From: Podocnemis expansa
Lineage: Eukaryota > Chordata > Testudines > Podocnemididae
Direction: 5' to 3'
NCBI GenBank assembly: GCA_007922195.1
Contig: ML681992.1
Location: forward strand, 44,368,208 to 44,432,207
DNA: 64,000 nucleotides
The notes beneath the pieces are model-generated. The model worked only from the letters and a program-made list of their open reading frames with translations. It made no database searches and was not told the origin of the DNA. The stretch's first letter is position 1. The number at the start of each line of letters is the position of its first letter. Position numbers and translations under genes: made by a program. This document shows positions 42,699 through 53,535 of the stretch, piece by piece.

Positions 42699-45013
42699 TA
42701 AAATTTTTAAGCAAAAATACATGTGATCAAAATGTAACAAAGAAGCAACTGAAGAATTAAAGTAAAACGTCTATAGATTTTAAATGAACCCAAAGCAGAT
42801 TGCTAAAATGTCTGCGAATTTCTTTTGGGTCTGATACTGAATGGATGTAGCCAGGGCCATGTGGTAAGTGATTGCATCCTGACTGCATTAAACAGTCTCA
42901 GGGACTGGAGCCAATTGTGGGCAGTGTTGGGGGTTTGTAAACACAGAAGTGCTGCTGTTTCAGCTAATACAAAAAAAATCTTGCTCTTCTGACTTCCTGA
43001 AGGCACATGTGTTTTCTATCTGCTGATAAGGAACTCAGTGATATTGAGTGTAGGTGGAAGAACTTAGCATTTTTAATGGGACATATGAAACTTTTCTCCC
43101 ATGAATATGGTTTCATTTCATACCCAACATCTCCTTCTTTTAGTCTGCAGAGACTTTCTTGAAGCCTTACTCTTCTTATCCTGCCCACTAAATATTTGTC
43201 ATATACATTCATATCAAGATGACAGGCCAATAAATTAAATACATTGATATATTTGGCTCCCAGAATACCACATGTATGTTTCATGCGCTGTTCAGATATT
43301 TTTGAAACAAATCAATGTGGGAGAGCATCAGCTACTGGAAGAGCAAAGAAGTAGATATGTGTGGCACATGAAGTGTGAGCGTATATGGTTATGAATTTGT
43401 CATGGAAAACTAGGCAGAAATCTTGGAACCATCATGGTAAAAACAAATCAAATCATGCTATGGTTATGGCCACAAAAAATGTGGCCATGTGTTTCTTCTT
43501 AACAATGAAGTGTTATAAAATGTAACATTCACACTGTCTGGCTGGCCTCAGGCTAGGCACCCTGCACAGCCAACAGTGACAGTCACCTGGAGGACTCTCC
43601 TGCCTGTCAGCCCAGCAGCTGGATGCTGCCTCATGGTCCTAGTGCTAGAAGAGGTCCAATTGTGTGTATGCTGGGTTGCCCAGCATACATAGAAGCAGAA
43701 AGTTATGGGAAAAGTTGTGGGAGGTCAGAAAAGTCACGAGAAGTTGGAAGAATCATGGAAGGTCAGGAAAGTCATGGGAGGGCACCAGAAATCATGGTTT
43801 CCATGACTTCCGTGGCCTCCGTGACTTATTCTGAGTCTTAGCTATGAGAAATGGCAGAAGAAGTTAAGTCCTCTGAGGATTCAGTCAAGAAAGTATGACA
43901 AAGGGAGGAATGGAAGAAAGGGAAAAATAAATAGAGCAAGAAGAATGGTTTTTGCAGTTGCAACTGAAATTTTAAGTAGGTAGAGAGGGCCAAAAGCTGG
44001 CCTCTGTTAATCTTGTATAAAACTAGAGTGATCTATTGACTTCTGCTGAGGGATAGTTTGAGATGGTTGGCAGTTGAATGGGCTTGCAGTTGGTTGAGCG
44101 GTCTGGCTGTTATTTAGAAAGGAGCAGACTGAGGAGAATGATGATGGGAAGGAGTAAGCATAGGGGCAGTTTTACGGATTTCGAGGTCCAAGGCAAAAAG
44201 TCAAGGTTGGACCCTCCCCCCCGCCTCCTGCAGGCCCCTTGACCCCACTGTAGGCCCACGGCAAGGGGCTCCTCTCCCCTGCAAGGCCCTAAGCAAATGC
44301 CGACACTACCCCTCTGCTAAGATCACCTATGAGTAGACATGTTCGGAAGTAGCTAACATTGGACTCCTTGTTGAAATAGAATTATTTCACAGATCAGAAT
44401 GATAAACTGAAGTGGGTCTAAGTAATTTATCATCTACCCAGGACTGGCTAACTAGACCCAATGGTATGAGGTGAGTCTATGACCATGAGCGATACGTCCC
44501 AGTATCAAAGTACAGCTCAGGATTCATATCTCAGTTTCCGCTAAAGTTTGGTGGTGTTATAGTCAGCTTTTTGGTCCCAACTATTAGCAGTGGAGTGAAT
44601 TCCAAATTGGGGATCCACATGCTAACTTCCTCAGAGGAAGAGAGAGTTTTAGGATTCGAGGCTTGGCACCTCTCTGCTGCTAATAATACACCTTAAAATG
44701 AATGTTGGGTGAAACAACAAAGGCTTGAAGTTGAGTTTTGCTTCAGAGGCTTGTCCATTTGCTTTACTGCTTACCTGGAACTGATTTGAACATCTGGAGT
44801 CTGCAGCACAATGCTAGGAAACACCGGGAAAGAGCCCTTCCTACTTAATTTATTTTTTCTTTTTCTTTTTGGCAAGATTTACAGCACTTCCACTTATAGT
44901 ATGTACATGATAGTTATTAAGAGGAACACAGCCCATTTTTCAGTAATTGGGTCTTCCATATTTGGTGCCATCTGGAATCTAGATGTGCAGAGGAAGATGA
45001 GAGAATATGAAAA
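42699..45013. other. Unique DNA, nothing firm
   Basis: A segment at 44165-44325 has GGGGCAGTTTTACGG at one side and CCGACACTACCCC at the other, weakly complementary and hAT-like, without matching flanks. Short GTCATGGAAG-like direct repeats lie near 43700-43800. No gene signal. Confidence 0.35.
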
Positions 45014-45318
45014 TTAAAAGAAGAAAAACCCAAAATACCAAGATGTCTGGTGCCGCTTTTAAAGACTAACAAATTTATTTATCGCATGAGCTTTCATTGG
45101 AGAAACATCTGGCACTTGACAATGGGGAACTTCCAGAATGAGTGGAAGACATTATTTTCCACCTGTTCTGTAAGTTCCCCATCTTCCAGTGTCTGGTGAA
45201 GTGGGATTTTCTCCCATGAAAGCTCATGCAATAAATAAATTAGTTAATCTTTAAAAGTGCCACCAGACTCTTTGTTTGTTTTGCTGAACTAGACTAGCAT
45301 GGCTGCCCCTTTGGAACT
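45014..45318. mobile_element. Penelope-like inverted mini-insertion
   Basis: Reversed tail at left (GGTGCCGCTTTTAAAGACTA ... GCATGAGCTTTCATTGGAG), forward tail at right (AAGTGGGATTTTCTCCCATG ... TTAATCTTTAAAAGTGCC ... ACTAGACTAGCATGGCTGCC). TATGAAAA at 45006-45013 and 45319-45326 may be the target duplication. The terminal motif is on the right side only. Confidence 0.7.
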
Positions 45319-45326
45319 ATGAAAAG

Positions 45327-45740
45327 AAAGTTAACCAAACCCTTCAGGACAACAGATAAACTCAGTTCAGGGTCATTTATTAGTAATCATGTTTATAAGA
45401 AAATAAGAGCTGCCACAGAAGGCCAGACTAATGAGCCATTTTGTCTGGTATCCTGTCTTTGACAGTAGCCAGTACTAGAGATTCAAGGAAAGTGTATAGA
45501 ACAGGGCAATTTTGGTGAGATTTACCTAAATGCCACTCCTGGCTTCTGGCAGTCAGAAGTTTAGCGTTGCCCTCCCCTGAGCATGAGAGTACCCTAAAGG
45601 CCAGCCCAGCATAGCGTTCCATGGTGCTAGGCACTGCACAAAGGCAGAGCGGTAGCCAGTCTCTGCCCCTAGGAGTTTATGATCCACATGGATAAGACAG
45701 ACACAGGGTGGCTATAGGAGTCTAGCACACAAGCAGAGTG
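45327..45740. other. Unique DNA, nothing recognised
   Basis: No repeat end or coding signal. Confidence 0.3.
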
Positions 45741-45755
45741 GACAATGTAATTGCA

Positions 45756-46019
45756 ACAAGTAGTTGTGTGGCACTTTAAGACTAACAGATTTATTTTTTT
45801 GCATGAGCTTTTGTGGGAGATGATCCCACTTCCTCAGATGCTTCGAAGATGGGTGAACTTACAGAAAGGAAGTTCACCCATCTTCGAAGCATCTGAGGAA
45901 GTGGGATTGTCTCCCACGAAAGCTCATGCAAAAAATAAATCTGTTAGTCTTAAAGTGCCACACAACTACTTGTTGTTTTTTTACTGGACTAGACTAACAC
46001 GGCTATCCCTTTTGACATT
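45756..46019. mobile_element. Penelope-like inverted mini-insertion, near-perfect hairpin
   Basis: The two arms of about 100 bp are almost exact reverse complements around a 9-base loop (ACAGAAAGG, 45861-45869); the innermost 26 bases of each arm pair without mismatch. The right arm continues into TTACTGGACTAGACTAACAC and GGCTATCCC, which the left lacks. The flanks GACAATGTAATTGCA (45741-45755) and GACAATGTAATGGCA (46020-46034) match at 14 of 15. It is non-coding. Confidence 0.9.
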
Positions 46020-46034
46020 GACAATGTAATGGCA

Positions 46035-47384
46035 CCAAACTGCACAGTAGTTCAGTGACTTTTTTTAATAGTTAGGAGGGGATCAGCTAAGTGGAAAGAG
46101 AAGGCGAGGGGACTGAGGGGAACGGGGCAGGGACGGAGAGAACAAGGCATGTGTGGAATGAAATGAAACTGAAGGGATTATAGGGGGGTGAGGGGGACCA
46201 AACAGCACAGAGCAGAGAAATTCCACTTAATACTGTGCAGAGGGTTCTCTGAAGGCTCGGAGGTCCCTGTTGCTTCTTCCTCAGTTGACTGGAGCCTCTG
46301 ACTCCTGTGCAAGAACTCGGAGACCACAAGATGGGGGGCAGGAGGAAAGGCACCACATGGGTCCTACTGCTGAGAAAGAGAGAGAGAGAACCCCACACAG
46401 TTCTGGGTTCTGGCCAATGCTGGGGGAAAGGCTGGCTCCACTGGGTCAACTCTAAATGAGGTAAAGGTTGGGGAAAAGTGTGCCTCATTTTATCCCACTT
46501 AGGCCATCCATCCTACAAAACACTAACTGCCAAACCAGCTGATGGGGAAAATGTGCCACATGTTTAGTTAACAGTGACTTTCAAGGTGCAAGCATTTCTT
46601 GTGGATTCTTGATCAGATGAGAGAAGCTGATAGCTTACAGAACTTTCTCAAGCCATGTACTCTATACATTCACTAGTCCCTAGAAAATATCTACACTGAA
46701 GAAATCAGGTGTATGGATTTTGTAAAAGTAACTGGCACTGATTTAATTAAAGATGGGCCCAAACTGAGACATCCCAACTGAGAGCTGAACTTCCCCCAGA
46801 GCTGCAGGACGTTGGGATAGCTGGGATTTCGTTCTTGGATCCATCTCTGCTGGACATTTAGAAAACATGCTTAATACCCTTTCTAGCAGTGGTTCTTAGC
46901 CTGTCCAGACTACTAGACTTCTTTCAGGAGTCTATTTAGTGTACTCCAAGGTCCACCTCACTTTAAAAACTACTTGCTGACTAAATCAGACACAAAACCA
47001 GAAAAGAGTCTATTTATACAGAAAAGCGTCTAAAAATAAAAAAGAACATACTATTGTTGGGTTGGGGATCAATTCATGTACCAAAGCTGAGTCACTGACA
47101 GTGTAACAAAGAAGACCAGGATTCAGTATCTTCATCTCAGAGCTAACTGTTTATTGAGAAGCAGGTATCTCAGACAGAGAAAAAGAACCACCAATGCCTC
47201 AATTTCCAAGCCTTAACCCTCAGTAATTATGCTGGCCCCATATCCTGACTGGTAAACAAAGTGGGATATCTACCACTCCTAAGTGAAGGCTGTCTCTTCT
47301 TTCTTCAAGTTCCCCCCATTTTCTGAGTCCCTTGTGTGATGTTGTCTGGGTCCAGGGGACTGTTTATGATTATATTTCATGTTA
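46035..47384. other. Unique DNA, nothing recognised
   Basis: AGAGAGAGAGAGAG occurs near 46377. No other feature was seen. Confidence 0.35.
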
Positions 47385-48600
47385 CCGTATATAATCGGGT
47401 ATAAGCCAATCTGGGCACAAGCCGACCCCCCAATTCTGAGCCCAGAAAAGAAGCTAAAATTGGTGACCCAGGTATAAGCCGCAGTCCCCTTTTGGCCTTG
47501 GCCCCCCCACCCACTGCTGCTGGCTTCCTCTGGTTTTTGACAGCTTCCCTACCCCAAAATCTCTGCTGCTGCTTTTCCCTTGCCCCCCTGCTGTCCATTC
47601 CTCACCCCTGCTGCCCCCTGCTCTGCCCTTTCCTCACTGCTACATCCCTGCTCACTTCTCAGTTTCCTGCTGCTGCCCCCTGCGCTGGCCCGTTCCTCAC
47701 TGTTGCCCCCCTGCTCCCACCTGCTCTGCCCTTTCCTCACTGCTGTCACCCCTGCTCTGCCCTTTCCTCACTACTACCCCTGCTCACTTCAGTTTCCTCC
47801 TGTTGCCCCCTGCTCCTCCTGCTGCCCCCTGCTCTGACCTTCCCTCACTGCTGCTCTCTGCTCCTCCTACCGCCCCCTCCTCACAGCCGTCCCCTACTCC
47901 GCCCTTCCCTCACTGCTGCCTGCTACACCCCTGCTCTACCCCTTCCCCACTGCTGCCCCGCTGCTCCTCCTGCTGCCCCCTGGCTCTTCACTGCTGCCCC
48001 CCACTCCCTTCTCAGTTCGGTGCTGTTGCTCCCTTGTTCCCCAACACCCTTTCCCCGTCACCCCCAACCCCTGCTGCCACTCTTCCCAGCCTGCCAGGCA
48101 CCCCCCCCATCCCCGGTCCCTGTTGCTGCTTCCCTGGGCTCCCCAAAAACCCTGGGTCCTCCTGCCACTTTCCCGGACTCCCCGACCCCCCCATGCCTGA
48201 ACAGTGCCACCCCTTCCCTGGCCTCCCTGAACACCCCCCCCCCCACTGTCCCAGCCATCCCATCACTTTCCCCAACTCCCCGACCCCCTCCCCAACCCCC
48301 GGTCCCTGCCACCACTTCCCTGGCCTCCCTGAATCCCCCCTTCAATGTCCAGGCCAACCCCCCCCCGGGGCCCCCTTACATGGCCGCTCCAGACGCCGGG
48401 GTCCTTTCCTCACTCCAGCCCCAGCCCCCACCGACTGCCCAAGATGGCCACCCAGCAACACTGGGGCTCTGGCCTGCCACATGGTCTGGGAAACTCCTGG
48501 GAAGAGCTGTCTACCGTGTTCTCTTGAGTATAAACAGAGTGCCTGTTTTGAAGCCAATTTTCAGGCACAAAATTTTCAGCTTATACACAATGATATACGG
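47385..48600. mobile_element. Terminal-inverted-repeat element with TA duplication and C-rich core
   Basis: The left end CCGTATATAATCGGGTATAA and the right end, reverse complemented, CCGTATATCATTGTGTATAA are an inverted repeat with TA on both sides (47383-47384, 48601-48602), as in Tc1/mariner-like and some other DNA transposons. Secondary repeats GGTATAAGCCG and GCACAAGCCGA follow at the left, GGCACAAAATTTTCAGC at the right. The core is pyrimidine-rich (47500-48420) with repeated CTGCTGCCCCCTGCTC and TTCCCTGGCCTCCCTGAA phrases, so the 448- and 385-codon open frames are not credible proteins. The superfamily is uncertain. Confidence 0.65.
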
Positions 48601-48602
48601 TA

Positions 48603-49045
48603 TATTTGCATGGCACCCTGGAAGGAAGACCCTCCCCAGCACCCTGGTCAGGGAGGGGAGATGCAGGAAGGGCAGGGGAATGGAGCCCCAGGTGCCCAGC
48701 ATCTCCTGCCGCTTGCTGGGTGGCAGGGAAAGGGAGCCCCAGTCCCCGGCTTTCCCTGCAGCTGCTGGGTGTGTGGGGAAAGGGAGTTCTGCGTGCCCAG
48801 CATCCCCCACCGCCCTGGGATCACAGGGAGCCCCATAACCCCTGCCACTGGCCAGGCGGTGGGGGCAGGGATCCCCATGCACCCAGTATCCCCCGCTTCC
48901 CTGCCCTGTCCAGACATGCTAGTTCAATTTTTTTTGTCTAGACCTGTGAAATCAATTTAGCTTGAATCGATATAGACTTTTATATCAATTCAGCTTAAAC
49001 TGATTCAGCTTGAATTGATTTTACAATGTGTGTGTGGACATAGCC
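48603..49045. mobile_element. Right part of a Harbinger MITE, ATCGAT family
   Basis: Ends GTGTGTGGACATAGCC. 48920-49025 repeats TTGAATCGATATA and TTATATCAATTCAGC motifs. The GC-rich part before it (CCTCCCCAGCACCCTGGTCAG near 48630) is similar to the start of the core at 41860, so related cores occur in different MITE families. No left terminus was found; the TA-flanked element may have split it, or the left part may be lost. Confidence 0.6.
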
Positions 49046-50647
49046 TGAATCATTTGTATGCATGTGATTCACTTTGACCCTTTAACATGTCTCATATTTT
49101 GTTGTTTTCTTTTTATGTTAAACCTTTAGTTGTAGTTACTAAAGGATTGGCTGGCAGCGTGGTATTTTGGTTAAGATCCAAGCCTACATTGTTCTGGGTG
49201 ATATGGCTAACCCTTTGGGATCAGGAGACCCTATCTCTTAAAGAGACCCAGTGGCCAGGTGGGGACCATAGGAGCTGATGTGCAATAAAGGGGGCTGCTT
49301 CTGTTTTGTTATGCTTGGTGACGATCAGAGTGGAGTTACTGGCTGGGAGACTGGTTTAAGGACCACCCATCAGTGGTTTGGGGTTTGGCCCCTGGTTTTG
49401 CAGCTAACCCTGATTTTTGCACATTCAGAAGGTTATCCCAGGAGGCCCAGGTCACACCCTGTAGAGGGGTCTTGGCTACCCCAGGGCCTTCAGATCTCTG
49501 ATCCCTCATAGCAGGGCTTAGGTTACCCCAAGGCCCTCTGATTTCATGGCCCTCTTCTTTCCAACAGCATTATCAGCCTTCTTGGATATGTGTCCATACA
49601 GATATTTAGCTAGCAAAACCTAGATACCATGTGATCTCTCTGATATTAATACCCTCTTGCCACAGAGGTCACATGTCTCCAAAATATGCTTTGCTAACAA
49701 ATTATGTGACATATCCCTATTAATTCACCATTTGAGAGGGGGCTGCAGGAACTGGTTGATACACACTTACCATGAAGTACTCCCTTAGGCACCTGATGGC
49801 ACTTCTTTCTATAGGGTCAGTGGACCAGGTCAGCTAACCCCAGATTCACCATTAGTTGCCTCTGCAAATATGCAGTAGGCTAAATGGCCACTGGCTGGCT
49901 GTGACCATTGGTCTTCCATAGCAACATAGCAGTTACCCAGGGCCTGCACAAACAGTCACGGCTCATGTTGATGGGAAGTGCCAAGATTGGCTTTTTCAGG
50001 GATTTTCCACAGTCTAGTGCTCCCAGAATTCCTAAGCAGTGAGGCTCACCAAACTTGTCTGTTGTGTTCTGTGGTATGGAGACTGAGCACTGTCCCAACC
50101 CGATTCCTGAAAAATCACTTACTTTCTCATTTGTAACCACAGAATTATAAATTGATTGATTGGAATGTAAATATTGTACTTAATACTGTATACAGTACAC
50201 GAACAGGTCACTGTCTGTAGAAAATTTTAGTTTGTATTGACTTCACAAATGCTTTTTATATAGCCTGTTATAAAACTAAGCAAATAGCTAGATGAGTTGA
50301 TGTACCCCCAGAAGGCATCTGCTTTCCCCCCTCTCACCTCTGGGGTATGTGTACAACTAACTGAAAAGCTCTGCTGTATATCAACCAGTCAGATCTTAAA
50401 TAATTTCACCATTCCATTTGTGTTACAATTATTTTACTTTTAGTGCAAATGTAATCACTCTGTGCATAATTACAACCTATAATATGGAAATAACATTGGA
50501 AGCCAATGTAATGACTCAGCAGAAAATAATAGTTGTTAGCAAGGTCTTTTCTTTTTATTAGGTGCTTATGTGGCCTTCCTCACAATAATGCCCGAGTGCT
50601 TTTCAAACAAACAGAACAACACTTTCTCCCCCACTCCCAATGCAGGC
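49046..50647. other. Unique DNA, nothing recognised
   Basis: Ordinary sequence with no element ends or coding motifs. Confidence 0.35.
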
Positions 50648-50659
50648 CTTAACTAAAGT
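50648..50659. repeat. Perfect target duplication, left copy
   Basis: CTTAACTAAAGT here and again at 52425-52436, bracketing the second coding Penelope insertion. Confidence 0.9.
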
Positions 50660-50943
50660 CAATTTTCAAAGGGATAGCCATGTTAGTCTAATCCAGCAAA
50701 AACAAAAAAACAAAAAAACCAAACAAACAAGGAGTCGTGTGGCACTTAAAGACTAACAGATTTATTTTTCACATGAGCTTTCATGGGAGAAAATCCCACT
50801 TCATCAGATGCTTCGAAGATGGGTGAACTTACAGAACGGAATGAAAATAAATGCAAGCGGGTGTAAAACATAGGATCAGGTCATATAATAACAGCAAATC
50901 AGAGCAGTTTTTAGGTTCAAACCCTGGGAAGCCTGAAGTCAAA

Positions 50944-51174
50944 TTACCTTTTGTAATGGGAAAAGAACCCATAGTCTCGATTCCATCCTGCTTTCACAGA
51001 ATTTAGCTTGCATATTAATTCGAGTTCAGCTGTTTCTCTTTGAAGTCTTGATGTTCCAGTCACATCTCTGATGACAGTCGTTAACAAATCATTTATCGAG
51101 TGATTAGAAAGATGGAAGTGCTCAGCAACTGAGTTTTTTTGTTTTGTGATTTCTGATATCAGCTCTGTGTTCAT
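50944..51174 (-). pseudogene. Penelope C-terminal tail, reversed arm
   Basis: Reads AEHFHLSNHSINDLLTTVI, then TSRLQRETAELELICKLNSV and NRDYGFFSHYKR. It is the same tail as at 33407-33576 and 40200-40363. It is only the end of the protein, duplicated by the inverted structure. Confidence 0.8.
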
Positions 51175-51210
51175 TTATTCTTTTGCGCAGGCATCATCCT
51201 GTTCAACAAT

Positions 51211-52195
51211 TTCCACTCCACAATCAAATTGAGCCTGGAACACTCCACACAGGAGATCCACTTTCTCGACACTACAGTACAAATCAGGGATAGACGCATC
51301 ACCACCACCCTATACCGAAAACCTACTGATCGGTATAGTTACCTACATCCTTCGAGCTTCCATCCTAAACACACCACACGATCCATTGTCTACAGCCAAG
51401 CCCTGAGATATAACCGCATCTGCTCTGATCCCTCAGACAGAGACAGACATCTTGAGGATCTCTATCAAGCATTCTTGAAACTACAGTACCTACCTGGGGA
51501 AGTAAGAAAACAAATTGACAGAGCTAGACAGGTTCCCCAAAGTCATCTACTACAGGAGAGGCCCAAGAAAGAAAACAACAGAACACCACTAGTCACCACA
51601 TACAACCCTCAAGTCAGACCTGTGCAACAGATCATTAAGGACCTACAGCCTATTCTAAAAGATGATCCCTCTCTCTCTCAAGCCTTGGGACACAGGCCTC
51701 TCGTTGCCTACAGACAGCCACCCAATCTTAAACAGATACTCACCAGCAACTACAGATCTAACTACAGAAATATTAAAGCAGGCACACACCCCTGCAACAA
51801 ACCACGCTGCCAAGTCTGCCCAAATAGCTGCACAATAGATACCGTAATAGGTCCTAATCAAGCCTGCTACTCTACTAATGTGGTCTATGCCATCATATGC
51901 CAGAAATGCCCCCAACACCTTATACATTGGACAAACAGCACGATGCCTGTGCAAAAGAATAAATGAACACAGAGCTGATATCAGAAATCACAAAACAAAA
52001 AAAACCCAGTTGCTGAGCACTTCCATCTTTCTAATCACTCAATAAATGATTTGTTAACGACTGTCATCAGAGATGTGACTGGAACATCAAGACTTCAAAG
52101 ACAAACGGCTGAACTTGAATTAATATGCAAATTAAATTCTGTGAAAGCATGATTGAATCGAGACTATGGGTTCTTTTCCCATTACAAAAGGTAAT
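51211..52195 (+). pseudogene. Penelope protein, C-terminal half of RT to GIY-YIG endonuclease
   Basis: Starts in the transcriptase after motif C (FHSTIKLSLEHSTQEIHFLD), so palm motifs A to C are missing. LYRKPTDRYSYLHPSSFHPK follows, then the linker that is interrupted in the 38-kb copy (RPKKENNRTPLVTTYNPQVR, PLVAYRQPPNLKQIL), the Cys cluster CNKPRCQVC and VVYAIICQKC. At CCCCCAACACC one extra C shifts the frame; in the other frame it continues YIGQTA and KRINEH, the rest of the nuclease. A short deletion before VVY removes residues present at 37860. The tail follows to about 52195. It is useful because it shows the uninterrupted link between polymerase and nuclease. Confidence 0.88.
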
Positions 52196-52424
52196 TTGAC
52201 TTCAGGCTTCCCAGGGTTTGAACCTAACAACTGCTCTGATTTGCTGTTACTGTATGACCTGATCCTATGTTTTACACCCGCTTGCATTTAGTTTCATTCC
52301 ATTCTGTAAGTTCACCCATCTTCAAAGCATCTGACGAAGTGGGATTTTCTCCCACAAAAGCTCATGTGAAAAATAAATCTGTTAGTCTTTAAGTGCCACA
52401 GGACTCCTTTTTTTTTTTTTTTTG

Positions 52425-52436
52425 CTTAACTAAAGT
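52425..52436. repeat. Perfect target duplication, right copy
   Basis: CTTAACTAAAGT, identical to 50648-50659. Confidence 0.9.
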
Positions 52437-52664
52437 GTTCGCTTTTGTAACAGCTTGGGATCAGCTGAGTTTCTAGAGAATGGGGCTGGCTCAGTCATTA
52501 CAAAAGGTGATTCTCCATTCTTTTAACCTGTCCACATTCTTGTCAGTTATTCCATCCTGTTTGAATCCAAACAACTTCCTTAGTTTGCTTAAAAAATTCT
52601 GAACTGGTCTTGTGACTTACCCTTCTCTGTATTTATGCTTCTAGTTTCTTACTGTAACCTCCAT
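52437..52664. other. Unique DNA, nothing recognised
   Basis: No feature seen in this short spacer. Confidence 0.3.
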
Positions 52665-53175
52665 TTTATCTGTCTGATGGGGTACGTCTACACAGACAGG
52701 TTTACTTCTAAATCAGTCCTTTCGAAAGGACTGATTTTGAAATAAAACCCTTATTTCGAAAGGGCTCCTTTCGAAATAGGGAAAACTGCGGGATTGCAAC
52801 GGCCGTTATTTTGAAATGGATATTTCGAAATAATGCCAATTGGACCGCTGTTTTGAACAGCTGTTTCAAAACAACGGTGTTGTTTCGAAACAACTGGTCT
52901 AAAGGTGTTATTTCAAAATATCCATTTCGAAATAACGGCCATTTCGAGGAGGGGGAGGTTTTACTTTTTTGAAAGGACGATCCTTATTTCGAAAGGATGG
53001 ACCTCATCCTTTCGAAATAAGGAAACGTCATGTAGACCAATTTATTTTTATTTTGAAATAATGCATGTTATTTCAAAATAAAAGAGCCACGTAGACGTGC
53101 CCATGAAGTGGGATTCCACCCTTAAAAGCTTGGGCAATAAATACATTTGTTAGTCTTCAAAAGTGCAATAGGACC
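52665..53175 (+). mobile_element. Penelope 3'-tail fragment split by a MITE
   Basis: TCTGTCTGATG before the MITE joins AAGTGGGATTCCACCC after it to give the usual tail phrase CTGATGAAGTGGGATT. The tail goes on with AATAAATACATTTGTTAGTC and ends near 53175. Confidence 0.65.
52680..53102. mobile_element. Harbinger MITE, TTTCGAAA family, ATG duplication
   Basis: Ends GGGTACGTCTACAC and CACGTAGACGTGCCC, with ATG on each side (52677-52679, 53103-53105). It is colinear with the copy at 29352-29772 throughout. Its insertion into a Penelope tail makes the empty site readable. Confidence 0.9.
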
Positions 53176-53313
53176 TTTTGTCCCTTGGGGATGGAGGCCC
53201 ACCTGCCAAAAGTAATTTTCTCCATTTGTCTCCTAAGCAGCCATTCTTCTAGCTTTTCTCCAGAATGCACATGCAAGTGCAAAGGGTATTAGAGGAATGC
53301 CCTATGTAAACAA

Positions 53314-53523
53314 GTGCCAAAGGGGCAGCCATGTTAGTCTATTTCAGTAAAACAAACAAGGAGTCCTGTGGCACTTAAAGACTAACAAACATATTCATAT
53401 GCATGAGCCTTCATGGGAGAAAATCCCACTTTGTCTGATGAAGTGAGATTTTCTCCCACAAAAACTGAGGCAATAAATAAATTTGGTAGTCTTTAAGTGC
53501 CACAGGACTCCTTGTTTGTTTTT
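53314..53523. mobile_element. Penelope-like inverted mini-insertion
   Basis: The left arm has the terminal motif (AAGGGGCAGCCATGTTAGTC) and reversed tail; the right arm is a forward tail ending CTTGTTTGTTTTT. Arms meet near 53435 at TTGTCTGATGAAG. Flanks CTATGTAAACAA (53302-53313) and CTATGTAAGCAA (53524-53535) match at 11 of 12. Confidence 0.88.
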
Positions 53524-53535
53524 CTATGTAAGCAA

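Larger units (their letters stand above)
50660..52424. mobile_element. Second Penelope-like insertion, head-to-head, 5' truncated
   Basis: 50660-51205 is the reversed 3' part, starting with the terminal motif AAAGGGATAGCCATGTTAGT and reaching back into the endonuclease. 51206-52424 is a forward copy that begins inside the transcriptase and runs to the 3' tail, ending in a run of T. Both outer ends are element 3' ends. A perfect 12-bp duplication flanks it. Only the left end has the full terminal motif; the right stops after GGACTCC and the T run. This is the same design as the 33.2-40.6 kb insertion, with a shorter main copy. Confidence 0.92.

Noticed and set aside
41778..42740. Open frames of 200-320 codons on both strands
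   Set aside because: They lie in the GC-rich minisatellite core of a MITE, are open in many frames at once and encode only Pro/Gly/Ala/Arg-rich low-complexity sequence.
45756..46019. A microRNA precursor
   Set aside because: The hairpin is far longer than a typical precursor and is fully explained by an inverted Penelope insertion with a target duplication.
47492..48960. Open frames of 448 and 385 codons
   Set aside because: C-rich repeats lack TAA/TAG/TGA by composition; the products are Pro/Ser/Leu-rich without domain motifs, and they run across a transposon terminus.
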